Shown piece by piece: positions 1-10,190 of a stretch of DNA of 54,692 nt. Source of the stretch: Planctomycetota bacterium (GTDB taxonomy: Bacteria; Planctomycetota; Phycisphaerae; WQYP01). Numbering within the stretch: the first letter of the stretch is position 1; the number at the start of each line of letters is the position of its first letter. The position numbers were made by a program, and so were the translations under genes. Under the pieces are notes generated by a model, which saw nothing but the letters and a program-made list of their open reading frames with translations, was not told where the DNA came from and did not search any database. The stretch spans positions 1-54,692 of the forward strand of contig JAJYFE010000008.1 in assembly GCA_021785435.1 (NCBI GenBank), written 5' to 3'.

Positions 1-373
1 ATGCTAAGAAGCTGGCGCTGGTCAAGCGCAGTGACCATAGCGCGAATTATACCGGCCGGGGAATGGGAAGGCACGCCACCAGGGAACACAAAGGACGGCA
101 AGTGATTATCATAGCCCGAAGGTCGCCGCAGGCGACTAAACTGCAACGACTGGTTCGGGCTGCTGCAGCGCCTGGCCCGTCGTTTGCGCGGCGGGGCTAT
201 GCCGGGCCGATGCCGTCCTCGGCCATGTGGCCAGCCGACAAGGGCGTTGGCTCTACGGGCGCTCCTGGCCCATCCCCAGCTTCAGGACCGCCCTCCCTGT
301 GGGCCTCCTTATCCATTTTCCTTTTTACTTACTCACCGTTGCCCCTGGCGGCGCCCGGCGGTGTAATGGTCTC

Positions 374-2740
374 ATGGACGATCTTCCCTTGTCGTCGCAT
401 GAGAACACTGTGGCGCCGGCGGATGCGTCACGGGCGATTGCCGCGCCTGGGCAACGTGTCGCCGGCCCACGCCCGACGCCAGAGGCGTCTTCCCACCACA
501 GCTTCGCGGCCGCAGCGGGGCTGTTCCTGCTATGCGTGCTCGCCTATTTTCCCCTCCACCAGGCCGGTTTCATTTGGGACGACGACAGCTGGCTGCGGTT
601 CAACAGCATGGTGCACCATTGGCGCGGCCTGTGGTATATCTGGTTTGTTCCCCACGCCTCCATTCAGTATTACCCCCTGCTGTTCACCGCGCTGTTGCTG
701 CAATATAAGCTCTGGGGTCTGCAGGCCCTGGGCTATCATCTGGTTAATATCGGCCTGCAGGCGATGAACGCCATTCTGCTCTGGCGCATTCTACGGCAGC
801 TGCAACTCCGTAGCGCCTGGATCGCGGCCGCCATCTGGGCGATTCATCCCGTGCAGGTGGAAACTGTCGGCTGGATCGTGGAGCAGAAAAGTCTACTCTC
901 GGGCCTGTTTTATTTCGCCGCGGCGCTGGCTTGGCTGCGCTTCGCGGGCTGGGGAGTGGAATGTCCCGGAAACACCGAGCTGGGGGGCGCCGCGGGCGAC
1001 TCGCTGCCGCACTCCGGCGCATCCTGGCGCACCGGTATTGAAACGCGGTGCGGGTTACACCCGCGCGCCGCGTCGGAACGCGGCGGCGCGACCCTTTCCA
1101 ATCTCAAGGTTCAAAGGTCGCATCGACAATCCACGGCCTGGTATCTCCTGGCGACATTTTGTTTTGTCCTGGCACTACTGGCGAAAACTTATGTTTGTAC
1201 CCTGCCGGCGGCGCTGCTGGTGGTGCTCTGGTGGCGCCGCGGATACGTAGCGCGGCGCGAAGTGCTTTCCCTGATCCCATGGTTTGCCATGGTGCTGGCC
1301 GCGGCGCTGGTCACCGTTTTCATGGAACGCACCGGCGCCGGCGCCAGCGGGCGCCAATTCATCTTCACCTTTCGCCAACACCTGGTCATCGCCGGCCAGG
1401 ATTTATGGTTTTATCCATGGAAACTCTTCTGGCCGCACCCGTTGTTGCCCGTGTATCCGCGTTGGCGGATCCATCATTTTTCAAACTGGCAATGGATCTT
1501 CCCCATCAGCGTTTTTCTCCTGCCGGTCGTGCTGCTTGCTCGACGACGGAAGATCGGCCGTGCGCCGTTCGCCGCTGTGGCTTTCTATGGTCTGACAATT
1601 TCGCCCGCGCTGGGATTTATTTCCTTTGCCGGGATGACGTATACCTTTGTGACCGACCATTATCAGTATCTGGCGTGTATCGGGCTGATCGTGCTGGTTA
1701 CCGAAGGTTTCTGGTTTGCTGTCTCCGGGTTCCGGTTTCTGGTTCCTGGTTTCTGGTGGAAGACGCATCCGGCGGCGCCGCAACCGGCAACCGGGGCGAA
1801 GAGCCGCTACGGCGCCAACCACAAACCAGAAACTGGAAACCCGAAACCACAAATCCCATGCCCGAAACCCATCGCCCTGGCCTGCGGCGGCATGGTGCTG
1901 GTCGCGTTGGGCGTTCTGACTTGGCGCCAAGGCAACGACTATGTGCCGCCGATTCATCTGTGGTATCACGAATACCGATATGACCCACAAAGTTGGGTGG
2001 CCAGGGAACAGATTGGCATGCACCTGTTGGCGCGGGGTAAGGTGGCCGAAGCTTACCGATGGATTTTTCACGCTTATACCCTGACCGGCGGGTCGAATCC
2101 TGTGGTGGACGGCAATTTAGGAGATATTTCCGCACGGTACTTTCACGATGACGCCGCCGCCATTGGCTATTATCGCCGCTCTCTGCAGGCGGATCCTTGG
2201 CAGCCGGACATCATCATCCGCCTGGCGGCGTGTTATGAACGGCAACGCAACTGGGCCATGGCCTTTCACGATCTGCGGCACGGACTGGCCTTGATGCCCA
2301 GATCGGGGGACCTGCATTTCGCCCTGGCCAATGCGCTACTGATGGGTAAACACTATCGTGCGGCGGCGCATCAGTATCGATTGACTTTGCATAGCGAGCC
2401 GTACCGCTGGGCCGCCATTTATCGCCTGGCGGAGGCACTGGAGGCGGCGGGGCAGTGGTCTGCGGCCTTGCCTTGGTACGCCCGTGTGGTGCGGCTGGAT
2501 CCGCACAGTGGTCTGCTGCACTTTTCCTATGGCCGTTGCCTGCTGGAAGCAAAACAGACAGCCAAGGCGGTCAGGCAGCTGCGGCAGGCCCTGTCGCAGC
2601 GCGCCGGGGCGCCCGGCCATGCCGCGGCATACCGGTTGTTGGCCAGGGCCTACCAGCGGCTGGGCCGCCGCAAAAAAGCCGCCGCCGCCCTGGCCCACTG
2701 GCGGGCGTTGGCGCACCGGCGCGAAAGCAGGCCCAGGTAA
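374..2740 (+). CDS. Multi-pass membrane protein with C-terminal TPR repeats (TMTC/PMT-like glycosyltransferase-type)
   Basis: ORF 227..2740. Start at 374 (MDDLPLSS...) preferred by alignment with the paralogue at 5084-7402. Motifs GFIWDDDSW, WAIHPVQVETVGWIVEQKSLLSGLFY, then TPR-like C-terminus. Confidence 0.75.
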   Translation: MDDLPLSSHENTVAPADASRAIAAPGQRVAGPRPTPEASSHHSFAAAAGLFLLCVLAYFPLHQAGFIWDDDSWLRFNSMVHHWRGLWYIWFVPHASIQYYPLLFTALLLQYKLWGLQALGYHLVNIGLQAMNAILLWRILRQLQLRSAWIAAAIWAIHPVQVETVGWIVEQKSLLSGLFYFAAALAWLRFAGWGVECPGNTELGGAAGDSLPHSGASWRTGIETRCGLHPRAASERGGATLSNLKVQRSHRQSTAWYLLATFCFVLALLAKTYVCTLPAALLVVLWWRRGYVARREVLSLIPWFAMVLAAALVTVFMERTGAGASGRQFIFTFRQHLVIAGQDLWFYPWKLFWPHPLLPVYPRWRIHHFSNWQWIFPISVFLLPVVLLARRRKIGRAPFAAVAFYGLTISPALGFISFAGMTYTFVTDHYQYLACIGLIVLVTEGFWFAVSGFRFLVPGFWWKTHPAAPQPATGAKSRYGANHKPETGNPKPQIPCPKPIALACGGMVLVALGVLTWRQGNDYVPPIHLWYHEYRYDPQSWVAREQIGMHLLARGKVAEAYRWIFHAYTLTGGSNPVVDGNLGDISARYFHDDAAAIGYYRRSLQADPWQPDIIIRLAACYERQRNWAMAFHDLRHGLALMPRSGDLHFALANALLMGKHYRAAAHQYRLTLHSEPYRWAAIYRLAEALEAAGQWSAALPWYARVVRLDPHSGLLHFSYGRCLLEAKQTAKAVRQLRQALSQRAGAPGHAAAYRLLARAYQRLGRRKKAAAALAHWRALAHRRESRPR

Positions 2741-2827
2741 ACAGGAATCGCTCCATACCTTGAAAATTGGGCCGTGCCATCAGCACTGGCCACGTCTCTG
2801 CCAGCGGCAACCCCAAACCTAACCTAA

Positions 2828-4847
2828 CCCAACTTTCGCACTTCGGTGCCAAGACCCCACGCCAATTGGCCCTTGAAGGGTAAAAGTCTGCACTACAAGT
2901 CCCGCTCGGGCACCTCCCTTTCAGAGGCCAGTGCCGCGACCTGGCTGGGGTAAATTTTCGGCGGCGGCTGGTCCGGCAGGGGCAGGCCGAGCTTTTCCAG
3001 CAAGAGACGCTGTTCCGGCTGCGGCACCGTATAACGCGGCATCACCAGCCAACGGCCGTCGGTTACCGGCAGGTGCACATCCACCATCTGAATGGCGGCC
3101 AGCTGCTCCAACACCGCACGGGGCGTCAGGCCCGGCGCATGCCGGCGGGTGTGCATGGCCAGCGTCGCCACCAGCGCGTACCCCAGAAAGGCCACCAGAA
3201 TGTGCGCCTCGACGCGGGGCTGCACCTGATGATAAATCGGTCGCACCTGCAGATCCGATTTTAAAGATTTAAACGCGGCTTCAATTTGTGCCAGCAGCGT
3301 GTATCGCTGCCAGAGCACCTCCGGGGATTCGGCCTGCAAGCTGCTGCGTAACAGATAGTGTCCGTCGAGCCGTTCGGCCTCCTTGAATTTTCCCGCCTGC
3401 AACCGATAGTGGAACGTCTGGCGGGTCACCGCTTGCTTCGCCGTGGGAATCTCCACCGCCACGAACTGTGCGGCACGGCCGGCGTCGTGCTTCAGCGCCC
3501 CGAGCCGTTGGAGTAACAAGTCCCGCTTCGGCAAGCTGCGGCGCAGGGCCAACAACCCCTGAAAGAACTTCCGCAGCCGCCGCCGGCGCATGGCCCGTTC
3601 TTTGTTCTGGCGACTCTGGCTGCGGGCCAAGACCCACACCTCCCCAGACTCCGCCGTCAGCTTCACTTCCACCCCCGCTTGGACCGCCTGCCACGGCCGC
3701 TCCACCAAGCGCCGCTCCACCGCCGACAGTTTCCCCTTCGGCGTGCCCACCAGGTAGTCGATCCCGCGCTGCCGCATCTGGGTCAACACCGCCTCCGTGG
3801 GAATCCCCCGATCCATCACCCACGTTCGCCGGGCGGCGCCATACAGCGATTCGATCTTGCGCAGAAAGCCTGCCAGGGTCGTCTTGTCCGACGTGTTGCC
3901 CGGCATCACTTCATATGCCAGCGGCAAACCCTCCGGCGTGACGATCAAGGCCAGCACCACCTGCCGACAGTCCGGCCGGCCATCCCGACTGTAGCCGTGC
4001 TTGGCCAAGGGAATCTGTTCGCAGAGGCCCTCAAAATACGTGCTCGTCAGGTCGTACAAGAGTACGTCGAAGTGCACCGCGAACAGGTCCTGCCAACGCT
4101 GCCGCAGGTGCCGGAACAAATCATGCCGGTGTTCCACAATCCGATCCAGGCAGCGATACAGCCGATCCTTGCTGGCCGCCGCGGCATCCACCTCCAGCAA
4201 GGCATCCATCGCGCTGCGGTCAAACCATTGCCGATGCAGGCGGAACTCGCTGCCCGGATCCGTCAGGCGGTTGACGACCAGCAATTCCAGCACCTTGGCC
4301 CACGGCACCCCGGAGCGCCCGTCCGCGGCCAGACGGGCGTTCCAAAATCGATCGAGGTTCAACTCGTGCCACAGCCGGCAGCCCAGCCAGCAGTTCCCGT
4401 AAGCGCGCGGGCGGCGCAGTTCCATCCCAGCCAGCCGCACCGCCAGCGCGTTGACCTCGGCCGGCGTCAGCGTCCTGGCGGCGGTGAAGAGATCCGGCTC
4501 CGGGCGCGGGGGCACCTCCGGGGCGAACGCCTCCAGCGCCCGGTGCCAGCCGTCCTCCTGCGACGCGTTGATCTCACCCAGGTACAGCACCTGCCGCTGC
4601 ACCGGCTGGCCCGAGACGGTGCGGCGGCTCTCCACCACGCTGTAGTAGGTGTGCCATTTGCCGTTCTTGAAACGCCGATGGTGTCGCAGGTACATGCGTA
4701 CCAGTATGGCAAAGTCCCAAGAAGGAACACAAGGGGGTAGGTCTGCACTACAACGGTTTTCGCGCCGTCAACCCTCGATTGGCGGGGCTTTTGCCCTTGC
4801 CGAACCGCAAAAATTCCGGAAAATTGACCCGAGGTGCGAAAGTTGGG
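2828..4847 (-). mobile_element. IS1634-like (IS4 superfamily) insertion sequence, about 2.02 kb
   Basis: Terminal inverted repeats CCCAACTTTCGCAC (2828-2841) and GTGCGAAAGTTGGG (4834-4847). Flanked by direct CTAA at 2824-2827 and 4848-4851 (candidate TSD). Encodes one transposase. Confidence 0.85.
2893..4695 (-). CDS. IS1634-family transposase
   Basis: 600-aa ORF starting MYLRHHRRFKNGKWHTYYSVVESRR, with LLYDLTSTYFEG, WVMDRGIPTE and an IEAAFKSLKSDL motif typical of IS1634/IS4 DDE transposases. Confidence 0.85.
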   Translation of the reverse strand: MYLRHHRRFKNGKWHTYYSVVESRRTVSGQPVQRQVLYLGEINASQEDGWHRALEAFAPEVPPRPEPDLFTAARTLTPAEVNALAVRLAGMELRRPRAYGNCWLGCRLWHELNLDRFWNARLAADGRSGVPWAKVLELLVVNRLTDPGSEFRLHRQWFDRSAMDALLEVDAAAASKDRLYRCLDRIVEHRHDLFRHLRQRWQDLFAVHFDVLLYDLTSTYFEGLCEQIPLAKHGYSRDGRPDCRQVVLALIVTPEGLPLAYEVMPGNTSDKTTLAGFLRKIESLYGAARRTWVMDRGIPTEAVLTQMRQRGIDYLVGTPKGKLSAVERRLVERPWQAVQAGVEVKLTAESGEVWVLARSQSRQNKERAMRRRRLRKFFQGLLALRRSLPKRDLLLQRLGALKHDAGRAAQFVAVEIPTAKQAVTRQTFHYRLQAGKFKEAERLDGHYLLRSSLQAESPEVLWQRYTLLAQIEAAFKSLKSDLQVRPIYHQVQPRVEAHILVAFLGYALVATLAMHTRRHAPGLTPRAVLEQLAAIQMVDVHLPVTDGRWLVMPRYTVPQPEQRLLLEKLGLPLPDQPPPKIYPSQVAALASEREVPERDL

Positions 4848-5083
4848 CTAACCGTCGGAGCGCAGATTCGCTCGCCTTGTCGAGTTGCCTCCTTGGGTGA
4901 CCGGGGTGACCTTGATCGGCGGTGGCCGGTGCGATACAGCACGCGACGCCAGGTTTCACACCGTGGCGCTATGTTCATCCCGGACCACCACCGCCGGTAA
5001 ACCGGCGGCTCTATCGCGTCGTATATCTCCCGCCACAATTACCGCCGCTGGCTTGCTTGGCGCTGAACCACGAAATATCGGGG

Positions 5084-7402
5084 TCAGGGTGGTGGCGGCG
5101 GGAGGGAATTTCGCTGTTGCAGACGCGTGGCTTCGGCGCTCGCGGCGGCGGCCTGACGCGGATGGCCAAGAGCGGCCAATGCCCGGGCCAAGGCGCGATA
5201 ACCCACGGGTTGATTCGGCCAGAAATGGATAACCCGCCGGAACTGCTGCGCCGCCGCCGCGGCCTGGCCGTGCAGATACAGGCATTTGCCATATTCAAAA
5301 TGACCTTGCGCAAACCGCGGCGAGACCCGCAGTGCCTGTCGGAAGCGCAACAAGGCCTTGGGCCATTGGCCAAGCTTTTCCAGCGTCAGCGCCAGATTGT
5401 AAAGCGCCTTGGTATTATGCGGCTCATAGCGCAGCGCGTCGCGGTATTGCCGCGCCGCCGCGGAATAGTTCCGCTGCATCACCAGCACGTTGGCCAGCTC
5501 AAAGTGCAAAGCGGCGGAAAAGGGATATAGGATCAGCCCCCGCCGCAACTCAACCAGAACCCTGGGCCATTGGCCAAGGTGCTCGTAGCAATAAGCAAGC
5601 CGCAGAATCACCTGTGGCATGAAGGGATTGTAATGGAGCGCCTGGCGATAATAGGTGGCGGCGGTGGCATAGTTGTGATAAACGCCGTAATACATATCTG
5701 CGGCGTGCAGTTGCAGTAAAGCCAGTAGGGGCGAATTCCGGGAAAGCTGTATAGCCCGCTTGAGTTTCTCCATTCCGGCCGATAGGTCGCCGTGGACGCA
5801 TTCGTACATACCCACGATATTTAGAGCGATTGGGCTGTCCGGATAGTATTTAAGATTATAACGACACAGGCGCACCGCGGAAGAATACAAACGGCTTTGC
5901 TGCCAGGTCAAGGCGCCCAATACCACGAGCACGACGCCGCCGCCGGCTAGGGCGAGGCGCTTCGGGTTTCCAGTTTCTGGTTTCTGGTCTATGGTTTCCA
6001 GGTGCGGTATGGCCTGGTGCTTATTCAACCAGAAACCACAAACCGGAAACCAGGAACGGAAAACCAGAAACCAGAAACCTTCCGTGCCCAGCGCGATCAA
6101 GCCAATACAGGCCAGGTACTGCAAATGGTCGGCCACAAACGAAACTGCCATCATGTTAAACGAGATCAAGCCAATCGCGGGAGAAATGGTAAGGCCGTAA
6201 GAGGCCACTGCGGCAAAAGGCCCACGGCCAATCTTTGGATGCGCCAGTACAAGAATCACCGGGACAGCCAAAGCGGTGGCAGGATAAAGCCACTGCCAGC
6301 CACCCAAGGCGGGCACATCCCACCGCGGATAGGTCGCCGCCAGCGGATGTGGCCAAATCAGTTTCCACGGATAAAACCAGAGCGCGCGCCCGGCGATTAG
6401 CAGCCGCTCCACCGGACCAAACTGAAATTGCGGGCCGCGCACCTCCAGGGCGGTATGCTCCACATGGACGGTCACAGCCGCCATCGCGAGGCCCACGACA
6501 AACCACGGAACGGTCGCAAGAACATCGCGCCAACCCAGACGGCCGCGCCGCCACCACGCAAGCACCAGCAGCACCGCCGGTAGAGTGCATACCGCGGTCT
6601 TCGCCAGTAAGGCCAGGGCAAAGAGCAGCGTCGCCAGAAGATACCAGGCCACGGATTGTCGCTTTGAGAGTTGACATTTGAGATTGGAAATGGTCGCACC
6701 TGCGCCGCGTCCCGACACAGCACACGGGTGTGACCAGCACCGCGTTGCAACCCCGGTGGGCCCGGATGCACCCGTTCGTCGCGGCGAGTCGCCCACGACG
6801 CCCCCCAGCCCAGTGTTTGCGGAAAATTCCACCCCCAAGCCCGCAAAGCGCAGCCACGCCAACACCGCGGCGAAATAAAACAACGCGGAAACCAGATTCT
6901 TCTGTTCGATCACCCAGCCCACGGTTTGCGCCTGCACGGGATGGATCGCCCATATGGCGGCGATAAGCCAGGCGGTTTTTAAACCCAGCCGCCGGAGAAT
7001 CCACCAAAGCAAGAGCGCGTTGATGGCCTGCAGAGCCATATTCACCAGATGGTAGCCGAGCGCGTTCGCCGCCCACATCTGGTATTGCAGCAGCAGTCCG
7101 CTATACACCAGCGGACAATACTGCGCTCCGGTATTCACAACCGTCCAGATATACCAAAGCCCCCACCAGTGATGTTCATACGGATTGTTCACCAGCCATT
7201 GGATGTCATCCCACAGGAAGCCGGCCCGCGTCAGCGGCCAGTACGCCACGAACACCAACAGAATCAGGCCAGCCGCGGCGATAAACGGATTGTTCCAACG
7301 GATGGCTTGCGGTGGCGCCGAGACACAGGCGCTCGGCGGATCGACTGCAGTTCCGGCTGCGACGAATGATCGGGAGGAAGGCTCGCGTGGCGGATTGGCC
7401 AT
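5084..7402 (-). CDS. TMTC-like multi-pass membrane protein with TPR repeats (paralogue of 374-2740)
   Basis: 772-aa ORF. GFLWDDIQWLVNNPYEHHWWGLWYIW, WAIHPVQAQTVGWVIEQKNLVSALFYFAA and C-terminal TPR align along the length of the first copy. Confidence 0.8.
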   Translation of the reverse strand: MANPPREPSSRSFVAAGTAVDPPSACVSAPPQAIRWNNPFIAAAGLILLVFVAYWPLTRAGFLWDDIQWLVNNPYEHHWWGLWYIWTVVNTGAQYCPLVYSGLLLQYQMWAANALGYHLVNMALQAINALLLWWILRRLGLKTAWLIAAIWAIHPVQAQTVGWVIEQKNLVSALFYFAAVLAWLRFAGLGVEFSANTGLGGVVGDSPRRTGASGPTGVATRCWSHPCAVSGRGAGATISNLKCQLSKRQSVAWYLLATLLFALALLAKTAVCTLPAVLLVLAWWRRGRLGWRDVLATVPWFVVGLAMAAVTVHVEHTALEVRGPQFQFGPVERLLIAGRALWFYPWKLIWPHPLAATYPRWDVPALGGWQWLYPATALAVPVILVLAHPKIGRGPFAAVASYGLTISPAIGLISFNMMAVSFVADHLQYLACIGLIALGTEGFWFLVFRSWFPVCGFWLNKHQAIPHLETIDQKPETGNPKRLALAGGGVVLVVLGALTWQQSRLYSSAVRLCRYNLKYYPDSPIALNIVGMYECVHGDLSAGMEKLKRAIQLSRNSPLLALLQLHAADMYYGVYHNYATAATYYRQALHYNPFMPQVILRLAYCYEHLGQWPRVLVELRRGLILYPFSAALHFELANVLVMQRNYSAAARQYRDALRYEPHNTKALYNLALTLEKLGQWPKALLRFRQALRVSPRFAQGHFEYGKCLYLHGQAAAAAQQFRRVIHFWPNQPVGYRALARALAALGHPRQAAAASAEATRLQQRNSLPPPPP

Positions 7403-7753
7403 GATTGATTATTGGAGCATATTCCACAGAATAAATAAACCGTCGCCTACCGGAAAACCGCTGGCGCGAGTGAGAGGTTTTCAGGGCGGGGCTGGCATGC
7501 AGTGCGGATTCCAGCGTGGGCCGGGATCCGCCGACCGCGGCCGCAACAGCAGGCAAGTCGCCACCAAAAAACCTTCCAGGCGACTCGACCAAGCTCGCCA
7601 GTCTGCGAGTCGCCCCCTGGCGACCTGCCCGCCGATTAGCGGGGCGAGACGCCTGCGCCACGCACGGGGCGGCTGGGGCGGGGCCGCTTCTCGAAAAATC
7701 GCCCCACCCTCTGCCCGCCTATAATAAAAGCGGTTATCAGACGGAGCTGCCTG

Positions 7754-8356
7754 ATGAAAACGAGCCAGAGAATCGTTCAGCTTGGTACGATCTTTTGGTT
7801 TCTGCTGGCTGGAGCGGGGGTCGCCCGCGCGATCACGCAGCGCACAGGACTCGTGACGCTCAACGGCCATCCCATTACGCTGCTGGGGCGCCCGGCGCGA
7901 GTCGGAGAAAAAGCGCCGCCCTTCAAGGCCGTCGCCAACAATATGACCGTTTATCATTTTCATCCCGGTCATGGCAAAGTCTGGATACTCTCTTCCGTAC
8001 CGTCGCTGGACACTCCGGTTTGCAGCCGGGAAACCCGGCATTTCAACGAGGTGGCTTCCACCCTGGGCAAGGACGTGGGCATTATCACCATCAGCATGGA
8101 CCTGCCTTTCGCTCAAAAACGCTGGTCCGGCGCCAAAGGCATTAAACATCTGCGGACCGTGTCCGATTATCGTTTTCACTCCTTCGCTATGGCCTATGGC
8201 GTGCTGATGAAACAAAACGGCCTTCTGGCCCGGCAGGTGGTGGTCATCGGCAAGAACGGAAGAATCACTTACGTGCAACTGGTGCCGGAGCTGTCGCACC
8301 ATCCCCATTATGCGCCGATTCTGGCTGCGGCCCGGCGTGCCGCGGCGGCACACTGA
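7754..8356 (+). CDS. tpx: Thiol peroxidase with N-terminal signal peptide
   Basis: 200 aa. Active-site region SSVPSLDTPVCSRETRHFNE and ITISMDLPFAQKRW typical of Tpx; hydrophobic N-terminus LGTIFWFLLAGAGVARA. Confidence 0.88.
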   Translation: MKTSQRIVQLGTIFWFLLAGAGVARAITQRTGLVTLNGHPITLLGRPARVGEKAPPFKAVANNMTVYHFHPGHGKVWILSSVPSLDTPVCSRETRHFNEVASTLGKDVGIITISMDLPFAQKRWSGAKGIKHLRTVSDYRFHSFAMAYGVLMKQNGLLARQVVVIGKNGRITYVQLVPELSHHPHYAPILAAARRAAAAH

Positions 8357-8841
8357 CTGACACTATCCGCAGATTTCCGCGCATGGCCACGCCGCAACCC
8401 AAGTATATAGCCCCGGTCCGCAGCGTCGCCGGGATGACCTTTGCCGGGGGTAACGCTCCGCCGACCCGCGCAATTCCTGCGACGAACAAATCTTCGCGTC
8501 GCGCCAAGAAACACGCCGATGGTGGTACAGCGGTTGCTGGAATAAAAGCACTTACCTGCTATCTCCTGAGACCGGCAAGAATACACTATCTCGACCGCCG
8601 CTGCCTCAAACCCCTCGCCATTCCCTTTTATTTCTGCGTGCCTCTGCGCCGCTCCGCGGTTCCGTATGAAATAGCCGGGCTAGCCACGACGCCTCCGCCG
8701 GCCGCTTGCGGCTTAACCATCCGCGCGCCCCCGCGGTGCGCATCATTCCCCACACACACGGACAAATGAATGGAATCAGGTGGCTGGCCCCATTTTTCCA
8801 TTTTTTTCGTCGGAGGCTAGGCCGGAACGTTTCATGGGCGC

Positions 8842-9178
8842 CCGCGGTTTACAGAGACATCGACATCTTTGTCGAACCATGTACGGAAAACGGTATAAAG
8901 ATAGTCACCGCGTTGAAGCGTGTTAGGTTTGGTCAAGGCGCCATTCACGCCGACGATTTCAGCCGGGAAAGTGTGGTGGTTCCACTCGGCTATCCTCCCA
9001 ACCGCATTGACTTGATGACCTCCATTGATGGGGTTACCGAAGCCACGCCTGGATCGCCCGTGTGGCCGCGGAACTCGAGGGCGTGCCGACGAATTTTCTG
9101 AGCCGCCAGTTGTTGCTCCGCAATAAGCGTCAGACTGGGCGGCCCAAAGACCTCGCCGACGTGGAAGAACTGCGGTAA
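8842..9178 (+). pseudogene. Degraded nucleotidyltransferase-like gene (DUF6036/AbiEii-like), truncated 5' and frameshifted
   Basis: YRDIDIFVEPCTENG..VPLGYPPNRIDLMTSIDGV in the frame of ORF 8706, continuing as WIARVAAELEGVPTNFLSRQLLLRNKRQTGRPKDLADVEELR* in another frame ending at 9178. Confidence 0.7.
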
Positions 9179-10179
9179 TTACCTTCCTCGCGCCAGACTT
9201 TGAGCATCAATTCATAGCGGGCCAGACGCATGCCGGTATAGATGCAGTTGCTGGTGGAAAAAATATAGCCGCCCCCCGGCATGCCGTGCCGCAAAGCGTA
9301 CCGCGCCGAGGCAATCACGTCCTCATCGGTGCCGGTATCCAACGCTCCGCAGTGCACATTGCCGATCAGGCACACCTGCGAACCGTATAACCGTTTGACT
9401 TCGGCGATATCCACACCGCCCTGGGGGTCCAGGGAATGCAGGGCGTGCGGCCGGCACTGCACGAGCTGGTCGATAATCGGCATGATGTTGCCATCGGTGT
9501 GCTTAATGACGTAATAGCCCATCTGGCGCTGGCCGCGGATCAGTTTATCCAGATAGGGCGTGACAAATTCACTGAATTGTCGCGGGCTTAGGAAAGGCCC
9601 GGTGTTGAAACAATAGTCCGCGCAAAGGGCAAAGCCATCCAGGCCCCCATGGGCGCGTAATCTTTCCGCCGCCGCCAACTGCTGATCCACCATTGCCTGG
9701 GCCTCGGCCTTAATCTTTTGCGGCTCATCGGCCAGGCGGCAGGAAAATTCGACCATATGTGCCCCATCGGGAACGCTGAAGGTGGCGTCGCCATGCTGCA
9801 TGAGAAAATATCGGTCGCCCGTTTTTGCGCGGATTAAGTCGACCAGCGCCATGGTTTCTTCTTCCGTACCCGGGTTCGGGTGCAAAAAAATGGCGCTGTG
9901 GCCAAAACGCTCCGCGGTGGCAATAAAGAGATCCGCTATATCCTGCCGGTGCAGCGCCCGCTCCCGGGGCTCCATCTGCAGCCATTGGTGATAGCTGCGA
10001 TGGGAGGGATGGACTTTGCCGAAAGCCTCCATGGTTAGAAAAAAGACCAGTTCAAAATGGGGCACCAGGCCTGTCAGCGGCTGGCGATTCAGCGCCGCAA
10101 TAAAGCGCTGCCGCGGCGTCAGCCGCTCCGTCGCCGGTAAGGTTTCCGTAAGCGTGGCCGTCATTTGCATTCTCCCCAC
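9130..10179 (-). CDS. Uroporphyrinogen decarboxylase-family protein (MtaA/CmuA-like methyltransferase group)
   Basis: ORF with HTDGNIMPIIDQLV, HSLDPQGGVDIAEVKRLYGSQVCLIGNVHCGALDTG typical of URO-D family. Confidence 0.85.
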   Translation of the reverse strand: MGRMQMTATLTETLPATERLTPRQRFIAALNRQPLTGLVPHFELVFFLTMEAFGKVHPSHRSYHQWLQMEPRERALHRQDIADLFIATAERFGHSAIFLHPNPGTEEETMALVDLIRAKTGDRYFLMQHGDATFSVPDGAHMVEFSCRLADEPQKIKAEAQAMVDQQLAAAERLRAHGGLDGFALCADYCFNTGPFLSPRQFSEFVTPYLDKLIRGQRQMGYYVIKHTDGNIMPIIDQLVQCRPHALHSLDPQGGVDIAEVKRLYGSQVCLIGNVHCGALDTGTDEDVIASARYALRHGMPGGGYIFSTSNCIYTGMRLARYELMLKVWREEGNYRSSSTSARSLGRPV

Positions 10180-10190
10180 AAAAGTCGCTA

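Noticed and set aside
3679-4740. 353-aa plus-strand ORF inside the IS element
   Set aside because: Opposite strand of the transposase, no domain signature.
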